A DNA stretch of 64,000 nucleotides from Trinickia soli (lineage in GTDB: Bacteria > Pseudomonadota > Gammaproteobacteria > Burkholderiales > Burkholderiaceae): assembly GCF_002879855.1 (NCBI RefSeq), contig NZ_PNYB01000018.1:62001-126000 (forward strand), read 5' to 3'. Below, in pieces: positions 36,215 through 45,479 of the stretch (positions within the stretch are counted from its first letter, which is position 1; every line of letters starts with the position of its first letter). The notes beneath the pieces are model-generated. The model did no database searches, was not told where the DNA came from, and saw nothing but the letters and a program-made list of their open reading frames with translations. The position numbers and the translations under genes were made by a program.

Positions 36215-37099
36215 TTATTTTATGCCGCTTGCCGCGCCGGCGCGCCGCGCAAGTTCGAGCGCACCGTGGGCCGAATCGGCCAATGGCGGCCGCAGCCGCG
36301 CGCGGTGTGAGGCGGGCACGTACTCGGCAAGCGGCGCGGCAAGCCCGCCGCAGAGCGCGATCGGCGCCGCGCCGCTTGCGTCCAGCGCATCGACGAGCTT
36401 CGCGATGTCGGCTCCAGCCTGTGCGAGCAGCGCCTTCGCGACAGGGTGCGCGCGATGCTGCAGTACGACGGGCGCCAATTCGGCGTACTTCGCTTGCGTC
36501 GCTTCGCAAAGCCAAACAACGAGTGCGTCTCGATCGGCCGCATGCAGGTGTGCGAGCAGGGCCTCGGAGAAGGCATCCGGGCGGGCGCGGCCGTCGAGCG
36601 CCTGCTGCGCATGGACGACGGCGCGCAATCCGAGCCACGCGCCGCTCGCTTCGTCGCCGGACGGAAACCCATAGCCGCCCGCGATGCGATAGGCGCCGCT
36701 GCGATCGAGCGAAGCCGCGATGCTGCCCGTGCCGACGGCGACGATGACACCCGCTTCGCCGCCATGCGCGCCGAGCAGCGTCGTATAAGCATCGCTTTGC
36801 ACGTCGAACGCGGCGAGCTTGGGCGCACCGGCTACGAACGCCGACAGCCAATCGCGGTTGTTGACGCCGGCAAGCCCGCACCCCAATGCGCAGCGCGCCC
36901 AATCGAGCGGGAGCCCGGCCGACGCGAACGCCTGACGACAGGTCGCCTCGATCGCGCGCCAGGCGCGCTCGGCGCCGAGCGCAAGGGCCGAAGCCTCGCC
37001 GGCTGCTTGCGCGAATTCGACGCATCGAGCATCGGCCAACACGACGCGCGTGCCCGTGCCGCCCCCGTCGACCCCAATCAAAAACTCCGCTGCTTCCAT
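36215..37099 (-). CDS. BadF/BadG-type ATPase, probable N-acetylhexosamine or glucosamine kinase
   Basis: 294 residues of the ASKHA kinase superfamily. The phosphate-1 motif FLIGVDGGGTGTRVVLAD is near residue 10, GCGLAGVNN in the middle, AVGTGSIAAS (phosphate-2) near 120, and IALCGGLAAPLAE (adenosine motif) near 258. These are features of the BadF/BadG/BcrA/BcrD family, whose stand-alone members in proteobacteria are mostly GlcNAc/glucosamine kinases. The ATG at 37099 has GGAAGG upstream. Followed by the HAD phosphatase gene, suggesting a shared sugar-phosphate context. Confidence 0.82.
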   Translation of the reverse strand: MEAAEFLIGVDGGGTGTRVVLADARCVEFAQAAGEASALALGAERAWRAIEATCRQAFASAGLPLDWARCALGCGLAGVNNRDWLSAFVAGAPKLAAFDVQSDAYTTLLGAHGGEAGVIVAVGTGSIAASLDRSGAYRIAGGYGFPSGDEASGAWLGLRAVVHAQQALDGRARPDAFSEALLAHLHAADRDALVVWLCEATQAKYAELAPVVLQHRAHPVAKALLAQAGADIAKLVDALDASGAAPIALCGGLAAPLAEYVPASHRARLRPPLADSAHGALELARRAGAASGIK

Positions 37100-37296
37100 G
37101 CTTACCTTCCGCGCGGCGCTGAGCCGCATGTCCTGATCGTTGCGCGCGCGACGTCGCGCAAGGTTATCCGCTTCCGCCGATTCACCGATTGGCCGAACGG
37201 CAAAGTTTCTCTTCGATGCCGATCCGCTATCCTAATCGAACTACCAACACCGGCATTTGCCCGCTCACGTGGGGCGCGCCGGGCCAGCGAGGAACT

Positions 37297-37878
37297 ATGA
37301 CCGAGCGCTGCAACTGGGTGAAAACGCCCGCCGACGAGCACTATCACGACACCGAGTGGGGCGTGCCTTCGCACGACGATCGTCATCTGTTCGAGATGTT
37401 GGTCCTCGAAGGTGCGCAGGCCGGCCTGTCGTGGTCGACCATTCTGAACAAGCGCGAGAACTATCGCCGCGCGTTCAAGAACTTCGATGTCGAAGCGGTC
37501 GCGCGCTTTTCCCCCGCGAAGGTCGACGCCCTGTTGCAAGACGCCGGCATCGTCCGCAACCGCGCCAAGATCGAAGCCGCCATCGCGAACGCACGCGCCG
37601 TCTTGCGCATCCGGGCCGAACACGGCTCGCTGGCCAACTTCGTCTGGTCGTTCGTCGACGGCAAACCCGTGCAGAACGACTGGGCGCTGTACAAGCAACA
37701 TGCGCCCGCCTCCACACCGCAATCGGATGCGCTCAGCAAAGCGCTCAAAGACTATGGCTGCAAATTCGTCGGCTCGACGATCTGCTACGCGTTCATGCAA
37801 GCGGTCGGCATGGTCAACGATCATCAAACGAACTGCGGTTCGCGCGAACGGTGCGCCCTGCTGGCCGGCGCGAAATAG
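37297..37878 (+). CDS. tag: DNA-3-methyladenine glycosylase I (Tag)
   Basis: Tag removes 3-methyladenine from alkylated DNA. 193 residues: MTERCNWVKTPADEHYHDTE with the first zinc ligands (Cys and His), WGVPSHDDRHLFEMLVLEGA, GLSWSTILNKRENYRRAF, and HQTNC with the other zinc ligands near the end (VNDHQTNC). The ATG at 37297 has GAGGAACT upstream; 36 more residues from an upstream start would be unrelated. Confidence 0.95.
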   Translation: MTERCNWVKTPADEHYHDTEWGVPSHDDRHLFEMLVLEGAQAGLSWSTILNKRENYRRAFKNFDVEAVARFSPAKVDALLQDAGIVRNRAKIEAAIANARAVLRIRAEHGSLANFVWSFVDGKPVQNDWALYKQHAPASTPQSDALSKALKDYGCKFVGSTICYAFMQAVGMVNDHQTNCGSRERCALLAGAK

Positions 37879-38017
37879 CACTTAGACGGAAAGAGGTACG
37901 GGAACGCGAAAAAGACGTAGGGAATATCCCCGAATCGCTGTAACTTTTTCTCGCCGAGGCCGTTATAACCATCATGAACAACGACCTCATCGCTGAAGAC
38001 CAACAGCGAACCCGGAC

Positions 38018-38446
38018 ATGAAGACCCAGCGTTTCCTGACGCACCAGGAGTTATTCGATCACGCCGTCGATCACCTTTTCGTCCAACGGCAGGCAGCGCT
38101 GCTGCCACGCGGCGGCGGCGCCTACCACGGTTATCGTGGCGGCTGCCCGATCGGCCGGTTGATTCACCCGCGCGATTACATGACCGCGATCGAAGGCGTG
38201 CCGGTGCGCTATATCGACAAACCGGCCACGATGGTCCCGGCTTATATGGACGCCGGTGTCACGGCGCTCCGGAAAGCGCTGTTGAAGGCACGCGTGAACA
38301 TTTACGATCCCACCACGGTCGACCTGCTCAGCTGTCTACAAAACGTGCACGACGCGTTCGGCGTCTGGGAATGGCGCGAACGGCTGGCATCGATCGCACG
38401 GCAATTCAGCCTATCGACCGTCCGGCTCGAGAAGCACGCGGCTTGA
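38018..38446 (+). CDS. Conserved hypothetical protein, 142 residues
   Basis: I cannot name a function. The product has a YHGYRGGCPIGRLIHPRDY segment and VDLLSCLQNVHDAFGVWEW near the end; the combination of a Cys-centred C-P-I-G-x-L-I motif and L-x-x-L-Q-x-x-H-D resembles small uncharacterised proteins that are widespread in Proteobacteria, often in phage-linked settings. Codon use is like its neighbours and the reading frame is intact. The start at 38018 is the only ATG near the first conserved residues. Confidence 0.6.
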   Translation: MKTQRFLTHQELFDHAVDHLFVQRQAALLPRGGGAYHGYRGGCPIGRLIHPRDYMTAIEGVPVRYIDKPATMVPAYMDAGVTALRKALLKARVNIYDPTTVDLLSCLQNVHDAFGVWEWRERLASIARQFSLSTVRLEKHAA

Positions 38447-38613
38447 CGCGGGCGCGGCGGGTCCGGCGCCACTGCAGCGCCGGCACATCGGCACGGTAGC
38501 GGCACGCGCCGCGGTGCATCCTCGCGCACAGGCACGCGTATGCGCACCAGCAGCACCCGCTCGCTCCGCTTGCGCGTCGACACGCCGCACGCAGCCTTCA
38601 CGCCACCAAAGCA

Positions 38614-38650
38614 AACGGCGGTGCTGCTTCTTTCGAAGCACACCGCCGTT
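38614..38650. terminator. Long hairpin between the unknown gene and rpsU
   Basis: AACGGCGGTG (38614-38623) pairs with CACCGCCGTT (38641-38650); within it TGCTTC and GAAGCA extend the stem to a TTTC loop with one bulged base. On the minus strand TTTGCTTT follows, on the plus strand CGTTTT. It probably ends rpsU and may also serve the gene at 38018. A second 9-bp hairpin GCACTGTCG/CGACAGTGC lies at 38664-38684. Confidence 0.7.
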
Positions 38651-38694
38651 CGTTTTCGCAGCCGCACTGTCGCGCCGACAGTGCCGCGCGACTT

Positions 38695-38907
38695 TCAGTG
38701 CAGCTTCTTCGGCAGCATTTGGCTGCGCAGGCGCTTGTGCAGGCGCTTGACCGCAGCTGCCTTCTTGCGCTTACGAACAGCCGTAGGCTTTTCGTAGGAT
38801 TGGCGCTCGCGCAGTTCGGCGATCAGGCCGTTCTTTTCGATAGCACGACGGAAGCGGCGAATCGCCACTTCGAACGGCTCGTTTTCCTTCAGAAGAATGG
38901 TCGTCAT
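38695..38907 (-). CDS. rpsU: 30S ribosomal protein S21
   Basis: S21 is the small basic protein of the 30S platform near the anti-Shine-Dalgarno site. 70 residues, [23 protein letters not shown] typical, with [20 protein letters not shown]. No dnaG or rpoD follows here, so this is a solitary rpsU. Burkholderiales commonly have more than one rpsU. Confidence 0.97.
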   Translation of the reverse strand: MTTILLKENEPFEVAIRRFRRAIEKNGLIAELRERQSYEKPTAVRKRKKAAAVKRLHKRLRSQMLPKKLH

Positions 38908-39527
38908 GGATTTCCCAAAGTTACGTTCAAATGCGTAGCGCGCTTTCGCGCACGCGCCCGTCCGCTAGAGGCCACCACGCAACCGTACGATAGACGGCGC
39001 GGACATTGCCACGTTCGGACTGGCCTGAAAAGAGAGAGCGGAGAGTTCACCGCGCACGCCGGCCGGCTACCTTACCGACGCCGCGTTTGACTGCCGGAGC
39101 TGAACCTGCCCGTGCCGCTCGCGAAGTGACCGCGAGCCCGCCGCAGGACGACCGATGATGCCTGGCCGGTGCAACGAAAGGGCAGCAGATCTCAAATGAA
39201 AACGGCAGCGATCTCAATTCGACCCGAGATGATAGCAGGTAAACCGCGAGCGGGCCACTTTTTGCGCCGGGCGATCTGCGTGCAGACGTCGAAACAACAG
39301 CCGGATCGCACGATTTCGCAAACGTTTTGTTTTTCTCTCAGCCCTGTCCGACAAGACTTCCAAGCCAATTTCCCCGTCTGAACACACGAATTCGTCGGTC
39401 AGTCCCTAAAGTTTTTTCTCACCCTCGCCGACAACCAGGACAGGCGGGCAGCGCCAATCGCGAAAGCGCGACGCCGAACCCCAAACCAGCCAAGACCCTG
39501 GACCGTTTTTCCCAACGAGGAAGCAAA
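38908..39527. other. Intergenic region upstream of fliC
   Basis: 620 bases between rpsU (leftward) and fliC (rightward). It contains the sigma-28 promoter at 39407-39434 and presumably the rpsU promoter. A small tandem echo occurs near 39180 (GCAGATCTCAAATGAAAACG and GCAGCGATCTCAATT). No gene is supported. Confidence 0.55.
39407..39434 (+). promoter_or_regulatory. Sigma-28 (FliA) promoter of fliC
   Basis: TAAAGTTT (39407-39414) followed after 12 bases by GCCGACAA (39427-39434); 7 of 8 matches in the -10 element, spacing one base longer than the 11-base optimum. It leaves a leader of about 85 bases before the fliC ATG. Confidence 0.8.
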
Positions 39528-40346
39528 ATGCTGAACATCAACACCAACATTCTGTCGCTGCAGACGCAAACGAACCTCGAAGGTTCACAAGGCGCCCTGT
39601 CGCAAGCCATCAACCGTCTGTCGTCGGGCAAGCGGATCAACACGGCTGCTGACGACGCTGCCGGCTTGGCGATCGCCACGACGCAAACGGCGTCGATCAA
39701 CGCGCTGAACCAAGGCGTGGCCAATGCCAACGACGGTATTTCGATGGTGCAAACCGCCGCCGGCGCGATTTCGTCGACGGTCGCCAACTTGCAACGTATC
39801 CGCCAGCTCGCCGTGGAATCGGGCGACGGCTCGCTCGGTACCGCCGCTCAAGCGAACCTGCAAACGGAAGTGACGACGCGTCTGACGGAAATCAACCGCG
39901 TTGAATCGCAAACCACGTTCAACGGCCAAGCCGTGCTGGGTGGCCTGGGCAGCGTGAACTTCCAGATCGGCGCAGCCGCCAACCAAACGCTGACGGCGAA
40001 CTTCGGTACGACGTCGTGGACGACGACGGGCCTGGGCGTGTCGGGCGTGGACATCTCGACGACGTCGGGCGCGCAAAACGCGATCACGGCAATCGACGCA
40101 GCGCTGTCGCAAGTGAACAACTTCCAAGCAACGCTGGGTGCAACGCAAAACACGTTCTCGGCCGCGATCATGAACACGCAAACGGAATCGACGAACCTGT
40201 CGGCTGCTCAATCGCAGATCGTCGACGCCAACTTCGCGCAAGAAACGGCGAACCTGTCGAAGGCTCAAGTGCTGCAACAAGCCGGTATCTCGGTGCTCGC
40301 ACAAGCGAACTCGCTGCCGCAACAAGTGCTCAAGCTCCTCGGCTAA
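39528..40346 (+). CDS. fliC: Flagellin FliC, short form
   Basis: Flagellin forms the filament. The ATG at 39528 has GAGGAAG in front and gives MLNINTNILSLQTQTNL, the canonical N-terminus. Residues 1-140 form the D0/D1 helices (RLSSGKRINTAADDAAGLAI), and about 205-272 the returning helices (ending AQANSLPQQVLKLLG). Only some 60 residues lie between, Thr/Ser/Gly-rich, where most Burkholderia flagellins (about 384 residues) have a full D2 domain. Codon use is extreme: 25 of 29 Gln codons are CAA in this GC-rich genome. A glycosylation island follows. Confidence 0.98.
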   Translation: MLNINTNILSLQTQTNLEGSQGALSQAINRLSSGKRINTAADDAAGLAIATTQTASINALNQGVANANDGISMVQTAAGAISSTVANLQRIRQLAVESGDGSLGTAAQANLQTEVTTRLTEINRVESQTTFNGQAVLGGLGSVNFQIGAAANQTLTANFGTTSWTTTGLGVSGVDISTTSGAQNAITAIDAALSQVNNFQATLGATQNTFSAAIMNTQTESTNLSAAQSQIVDANFAQETANLSKAQVLQQAGISVLAQANSLPQQVLKLLG

Positions 40347-40356
40347 AAGGAAGCCG

Positions 40357-40463
40357 CGCGGCGAGTCCCAGTTGATCTCGCCGCGCCGCCGGGCCCTCTC
40401 GAAGCAATCGCGTCGCGTGGGCCCGCCAACACGGTTTGAACGCAGCGGGAGGCATGCCTCCCG
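40357..40463 (+). terminator. Two stem-loops after fliC
   Basis: GCGCGGCGAG (40357-40366) pairs with CTCGCCGCGC (40378-40387), and CGGGAGGC (40446-40453) with GCCTCCCG (40456-40463). Neither has a long T run. They may reduce read-through into fliD or protect the abundant fliC transcript from 3' decay. Confidence 0.55.
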
Positions 40464-40544
40464 TTACGTATTGATAGCAGGCCGTCTCTTCGATGAGCGG
40501 CTCGGTTCAGATTCATCATCGCGCCGCAGCACAAGGAGCCAAGC

Positions 40545-41957
40545 ATGAGTACGGTATCTTCGAGCAGCACCAGTTCAGTTCTTCAGCAAGCGGCACAGTC
40601 GATTCTGAGCGGCGTGACGAACTCGCAACTCGATGTGAACACGCTCGTTTCCGCCCTTGTGACCGGCGCGACGGCTGCACAAGCGTCGACGATCGCCGTC
40701 GCCGCGAACAGCGACAATACGCAGTTGTCCGCGCTCGGCTCGATGCAATCGTCGATGTCCAATCTGCTGAACTCGCTCGGCGGCCTGGCCGACGGCAGCA
40801 TCTTCACGAAATTGTCGGCCTCCATGAGCGGCACGGGCATCACGGCCACGACGTCCACGGGCGCGGCCGCGGGCACGTATTCGGTGAGCGTGCAGCAAAT
40901 CGCCACCGCCAATCAGATTTCCTCCAAAGCCTATGCCAGCAATGCCACGCTGGGCACGGGCAACCTGAACATCGGCGTCGGCACGGGCACGATGACGATC
41001 GCGCTGACTTCGTCGAACAATACGCTCTCAGGAATTGCATCGGCCATCAACAGCGCGACGAACAACCCCGGCGTGACGGCTGCGGTCGTCACGGGCACCG
41101 ACGGCCAGCACCTCGTGCTCACGTCGACCCAGACGGGCTCGGCCAACACCGTGTCGGTCAGCGCCGATCCGACCGTCGACGCAGGCATGGCCACGGCGAA
41201 CTTCACGCAGGTGACGGCCGCCCAGGACGCCAAGTTGACGGTCAGCGGCACGTCAGTCGTCAGCGCGAGCAACAACGTCACGACCGCGATGTCGGGCGTC
41301 ACGCTGAGCCTGACTTCGGCGTCCGTCGGCACAAGCCAAACGCTTTCGGTTGCGACGAACACGTCGTCGATCTCGACCGCGCTGCAAAACTTCACCACGG
41401 CCTATAACTCGTGGATCTCGACGGTGAAATCCCTGTCCAGCTACGACTCGACCTCCCATGCGGCGGGCCCGTTGCTCGGCGACGCGATGCTGAACTCGGC
41501 GGTCAACGGCATCGCCTCGATCATGGCGAGCGGGGTCACGGTTGGCGGAACGACCTACAGCCTGGCGCAGTTGGGCGTGAACCTGAACGACGACGGCACC
41601 TTGGCGCCGCTCGATGCGACGACGCTGCAATCGACGCTCGCATCGTCGCCCTCGATGGCCTCGAACGTATTCAACGGCACGAATGGCATCGGCGAGCAAT
41701 TGAGTTCGTTCATCAGTTCGTACACCACGGCCGTGACCGGTCAGATTGCGCAACGCAACTCGACGTTGCAATCCGACCTGACGGCGCAGCAGCAGGCGGA
41801 AACGAATCTGGTGGCCTACCAAGCGGCGCTGACGTCGCAATATCAGGCCGAATTCACGCAGTTGAACACGATCATGTCACAGACGCAGAACAACACGACG
41901 TACCTCAATCAATTGTTCGGCGGTAACGGCAGCGCCGGTACGATCAACAAGAAATAG
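40545..41957 (+). CDS. fliD: Flagellar filament cap protein FliD
   Basis: FliD is the cap under which flagellin folds onto the growing filament. The 470-residue protein has the N-terminal FliD segment (ILSGVTNSQLDVNTLVSALV), a Ser/Thr-rich middle and the C-terminal FliD domain (AVNGIASIMASGVTVGGTTY, LAQLGVNLNDDGTLAP), ending in a heptad-type helix. The start has AAGGAG upstream. Follows fliC and precedes fliT, normal order. Confidence 0.97.
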   Translation: MSTVSSSSTSSVLQQAAQSILSGVTNSQLDVNTLVSALVTGATAAQASTIAVAANSDNTQLSALGSMQSSMSNLLNSLGGLADGSIFTKLSASMSGTGITATTSTGAAAGTYSVSVQQIATANQISSKAYASNATLGTGNLNIGVGTGTMTIALTSSNNTLSGIASAINSATNNPGVTAAVVTGTDGQHLVLTSTQTGSANTVSVSADPTVDAGMATANFTQVTAAQDAKLTVSGTSVVSASNNVTTAMSGVTLSLTSASVGTSQTLSVATNTSSISTALQNFTTAYNSWISTVKSLSSYDSTSHAAGPLLGDAMLNSAVNGIASIMASGVTVGGTTYSLAQLGVNLNDDGTLAPLDATTLQSTLASSPSMASNVFNGTNGIGEQLSSFISSYTTAVTGQIAQRNSTLQSDLTAQQQAETNLVAYQAALTSQYQAEFTQLNTIMSQTQNNTTYLNQLFGGNGSAGTINKK

Positions 41958-41986
41958 TCACGAAGCATTGAAGCGAGAGTAGTGTC

Positions 41987-42286
41987 ATGTCGAACGAATC
42001 AGTCACGCGCGCCCATGAATTGACGCGCACGCTTCTCGCCGCGCTCGACGCCGGCGACTTCGCGTTCGCGGCCGATCTGGCCGATCAGCGTTCGCCGCTG
42101 TTGATGTCGCTCGAACGCGAGCAGACCGACGCGGACCTCGCGCTGATTCGCGAAATCATCGCGATGAACGCGACGATCATGAACAAGGCTTCGACCGCGC
42201 GCGACGCTGTCGCCGACCACCATGGCGAAGCGCGCCAGCGCGTGTCGGCGGCCCAGCAGTATCTGGCCGCGGGGCAAATGCGCTGA
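41987..42286 (+). CDS. fliT: Flagellar export chaperone FliT
   Basis: FliT is the chaperone of FliD, and in enterobacteria also an FlhDC antagonist. The 99-residue product is all-helical with LLMSLEREQTDADLALIREI and NATIMNKASTARDAVADHHGE. The position 29 bases after fliD and the size fit FliT; sequence alone is weak in this family. Confidence 0.85.
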   Translation: MSNESVTRAHELTRTLLAALDAGDFAFAADLADQRSPLLMSLEREQTDADLALIREIIAMNATIMNKASTARDAVADHHGEARQRVSAAQQYLAAGQMR

Positions 42287-42605
42287 TCGATCGGTCGCAC
42301 AGAATCGAATAACGAAAAACATCCGCATGAAGTCGATGCGGTGCGTGACCCTCGAAAGCCGCAGCGACGCGGCTTTGTTTTTTTTGGGTGCGGCGATACG
42401 TGGGCTACCCGCATCTGACGCAAGCTACGCGTCCCACGATGCCACAGAACGCAAATTTTTGACCTTAAATTAAACGGCGATTCGGGCGCTTTTCGAGCAA
42501 TGCGATCGCCGTGCTCACTGGCACACTGTCTACTCGTCGTAGTGCGCGCGCATCGCTGCGACGCAACACAACGGCACGCCAAGTTCAAACGATCGGGATC
42601 CATCC
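42287..42605. other. Intergenic region with the fliT terminator
   Basis: 319 bases. The first part holds the terminator at 42355-42385. The remainder has no gene that I can support and should contain the promoter of the 286-residue protein. Confidence 0.6.
42355..42385 (+). terminator. Rho-independent terminator of fliC-fliD-fliT
   Basis: AAAGCCGC (42355-42362) pairs with GCGGCTTT (42369-42376) over a 6-base loop, followed by a G and eight T (42378-42385). It is the clearest intrinsic terminator of the window and ends the late flagellar unit. Confidence 0.9.
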
Positions 42606-43466
42606 ATGCAAGCACCGTCGAGTTCACCCGCTGGCCCTCGCCGCGTCGAGATTCGCCAGATCTTCTACTCGGAGGCGACCCGTCAGCAGCTCGATCCCGG
42701 TTTCATGGCGCTCGACAATTGCGGTCAGCGCCCCGATTGGCGTGAGTACTGGCCGATTCGCACCTTCCTGCAGAACAATACGCTCGACGAAAACACGCTA
42801 TACGGGTTCTTTTCGCCGAAGTTCCGCCAGAAGACGACGCTCACGTCGGTAGCCGTGAATGAATTTCTCGCCACTGTGCCACGCGACATCGACGTCATCG
42901 GGTTTTCGCCGTTCTTCGATCAAGGGGCGGTTCACCTGAATACGTTCGAGCAGGCGGCCACCAATCATGCGAACAGCTGGCCGGTGTTCGAGCAGGTCGT
43001 TGCGTTCGTCGCCCCGGGCATCGATCCGCACAACGTCGTCATGGATTCGCGCCACAGCATCTTCTGCAACTACTTCGTGGCGACGGCCGCTTTCTGGCGG
43101 CGGTGGCTGGCGGTGAACGAGGTGTTGTTCTCGGTCGCGGAAGCCGGCACCAGTGCGCTCGCGCAACTGCTCAACGGGCCGATTCCCTATGCGAGCGGCT
43201 TCGTGCCGGCGAAGGTCTTCGTGCAGGAGCGCGTCGTGTCGCTGCTGCTGCTCGGCGAAAAACAATGGCGCGTGAAGCATTACGATCCGCTGCGCCTACC
43301 GATGTCGGGTTCGATCGTGAGCGGCTATCCGGCCGATCTGCTCGTGCTCGATGCACTGAAGACCGCTGCCATCGAAACCGGGCATGACAACTACCTGAAG
43401 ATGTTTCAGCAGATCAGAAACACGCTGCTCGATACGGCGCGCCGGGCCAAAGGGATGCAGGCCTGA
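42606..43466 (+). CDS. Conserved hypothetical protein at the edge of the glycosylation island
   Basis: 286 residues, function not recognised. Conserved-looking blocks are VEIRQIFYSEATRQQLDPGF, GQRPDWREYWPIRTFL, and YGFFSPKFRQKTTLTSVAV; the last resembles proteins found in polysaccharide and glycan loci. Several aromatic-rich stretches (VIGFSPFFDQGAVHLNTFEQ) recall glycosyltransferase-like or carbohydrate-linked proteins with a DxD-free active site. The position between fliT and the OGT genes suggests a part in flagellin glycosylation. It is convergent with the OGT-A gene. Confidence 0.6.
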   Translation: MQAPSSSPAGPRRVEIRQIFYSEATRQQLDPGFMALDNCGQRPDWREYWPIRTFLQNNTLDENTLYGFFSPKFRQKTTLTSVAVNEFLATVPRDIDVIGFSPFFDQGAVHLNTFEQAATNHANSWPVFEQVVAFVAPGIDPHNVVMDSRHSIFCNYFVATAAFWRRWLAVNEVLFSVAEAGTSALAQLLNGPIPYASGFVPAKVFVQERVVSLLLLGEKQWRVKHYDPLRLPMSGSIVSGYPADLLVLDALKTAAIETGHDNYLKMFQQIRNTLLDTARRAKGMQA

Positions 43467-43508
43467 AGCGTTAGCCATGCGGGTGCGGCGGCCGGGGCGC
43501 GCGTAGCC

Positions 43509-45479
43509 TCAAAGATTCCGTGCGCGCCACATGCGCTCGAATTCGCCTTCGAGCGTGCGCGCGAAGCGATCGGGGTTGCATAGCGACGAGTTCAATACCC
43601 GCTCACGCAATTGCCGGCGCAATGCCGCCAGAGCGTCCCGCTCGCTTGCAGCCGCGAGCGCCCGTGCGACATAGGCGTCGTCGTCCGCTGCAATCCAATC
43701 GCCGAGATCGGCGCTTTGGAGCACGCTTTCACACAAGTGCCCGAGAAAACGATCGCCGTGACGGCACAGCACGGGCACGCCCATCCACAGGCTTTCGGCC
43801 GTCGTCGTCCCGCCCGGATACGGGAACGGGCTCAACGAAATATCGACGCGGTTGTAGGCCGAGAGGTACTCGGCCCGCGGCGACGGACCTTCCATCAGCA
43901 CGCGCTCGGGTGCGATGCCATGGGCGGCGAAGCGCTGGAGCGTCGCCGCGCGTTGCGCCTCGTCGGCCAGCTGCTGCGCTTTCAAGAACAGGCGCGCGCC
44001 GGGGACCGCATGCAGGATGCGCGCCCATACGGCCACGACGCGGTCGTTGACTTTCACGAGATCGCTGAAGCAACCGAACGTCAGTGGGCGCGTCGCATCG
44101 GTCGCCGCGTTCACATCGATCGCGACTGCCGGCTCGGGCGGCGTGAAGCAAAGATAGCCATGCGGTAACCGCCACGGCCGTTCGACAAAATGTTCGGCCT
44201 CGACAGGCGGCAGCACCCATTGATCGCCGAGGACGTAATCGATCGCCGTCAATCCGGTCGACGCGAAGTAGCCGATCCAGCTCGCTTGCACGGGCGCCGG
44301 CTTCCAGGCGAACACGGGCAGGCGATTGCTATCCGTGTGGCCGGACATGTCCAACAGGATGTGTATGCCGTCGTTGCGTATCGTCGCTGCCGCCGCTTCG
44401 TCGGTCAGGCCGACGAGCGTGCGCCATTGCGCGAAGCGCGGCTTCAAGCGTTGCGTCAATTCGTCTTCGTAAGGCCGCGTCGAATACGCGAACAACTGGA
44501 CGCGCGCGGGGTCAAGCTGGGTCAGCACGCTTTCGAGGAAGAATCCGACCGGATGAGTGCGCAGATCGCCCGACACGAAGCCGATCCGCAATGGCGCCCC
44601 GGGCGCTCGCGCGACGAGCCAATCGGTAAACGGTCGCGCCTGCGCGGCAGCCATGCGCCCGAATGCGAGCGCTTCGGTCAGGTAATCAAGCGGCGCGACA
44701 TGCTGCGCGAAACTCAACGTGAACAGCAGATTGCTCCAGGCTTCGCCCCACGTCGGCCGCAACGCAATTGACCTTCTGAATGCTTCGATCGCCGCCGCAT
44801 GATCGCCCAACTCGCGCCGCACGATGCCGAGATTCAGCGCGACTTGAGCTTCGTGCGGCAGCAGTCGCAGCGCTTCCTCGTAACAGGCCGCAGCCTCGGT
44901 CAGCTGGCGCTGCATCTTCAACGCATTGCCGAGATTGTTGTGCGCCTGGCCGAACCCGCCCTGCAAGGCAATGGCCTTGCGGCAGTGATCGGCCGCCGCC
45001 TCGAATTCGCCCAGCTCGCGCAGCACGTTGCCAAGGTTGCTATGCGCTTCCGCAAACTCGGGATTGATTGCCAGCGACTTACGAAAACCCGCCGCGGCCG
45101 CGGCAGGCAGCCGCATGTCCATCAGCGCCAAGCCGAGATTGTTGTGCGCGCGAAAGTGATGCGGGTCGAGCGCGAGGGCCTGCTCGTGGCTCTCCACGGC
45201 CGCCGCCAGCTTGCCCCAACTTCTGAGCGCGCAGCCGAGATTGTCGAAGTACGTCGCCTGCGGACTGATTTCGATGGCGCGGCTGATGAGATCGAGCGCA
45301 TCGGCGTGACGCTGCTCCTGCATCGCGACGACACCGAGCAAATGCCATGCATCGGCATGGCGCGGCATCCGCGCAAGCGCGGCTTCGTAACGCGCGCGCG
45401 CCTCTTGCAGACGCCCGCTCCGGTGATGAACGAGCCCGTCTTCGACGAGTGCGTATGCACCTTGATCGACCGCGCTCAT
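43509..45479 (-). CDS. TPR/O-GlcNAc-transferase-like glycosyltransferase (GT41), A
   Basis: 656 residues. About eight tetratricopeptide repeats (residues 1-280, for example FAEAHSNLGNVLRELGEFE) are followed by a GT41 catalytic domain. Landmarks of human OGT are recognisable: HPVGFF (His309), DMSGHTDSNRLP (His381), FLKAQQL (Lys500, UDP-phosphate contact) and PFPYPGGTTTAESLWMG (551-567). Bacterial enzymes of this type glycosylate Ser/Thr, in several species on flagellin. The ATG at 45479 overlaps the stop of gene B by four bases, giving the order C-B-A on one transcript. Confidence 0.92.
   Translation of the reverse strand: MSAVDQGAYALVEDGLVHHRSGRLQEARARYEAALARMPRHADAWHLLGVVAMQEQRHADALDLISRAIEISPQATYFDNLGCALRSWGKLAAAVESHEQALALDPHHFRAHNNLGLALMDMRLPAAAAAGFRKSLAINPEFAEAHSNLGNVLRELGEFEAAADHCRKAIALQGGFGQAHNNLGNALKMQRQLTEAAACYEEALRLLPHEAQVALNLGIVRRELGDHAAAIEAFRRSIALRPTWGEAWSNLLFTLSFAQHVAPLDYLTEALAFGRMAAAQARPFTDWLVARAPGAPLRIGFVSGDLRTHPVGFFLESVLTQLDPARVQLFAYSTRPYEDELTQRLKPRFAQWRTLVGLTDEAAAATIRNDGIHILLDMSGHTDSNRLPVFAWKPAPVQASWIGYFASTGLTAIDYVLGDQWVLPPVEAEHFVERPWRLPHGYLCFTPPEPAVAIDVNAATDATRPLTFGCFSDLVKVNDRVVAVWARILHAVPGARLFLKAQQLADEAQRAATLQRFAAHGIAPERVLMEGPSPRAEYLSAYNRVDISLSPFPYPGGTTTAESLWMGVPVLCRHGDRFLGHLCESVLQSADLGDWIAADDDAYVARALAAASERDALAALRRQLRERVLNSSLCNPDRFARTLEGEFERMWRARNL

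Noticed and set aside
39169-39381. 70-residue open frame upstream of fliC
   Set aside because: It has no ribosome-binding site of note, runs into the fliC promoter region and has no recognisable sequence.
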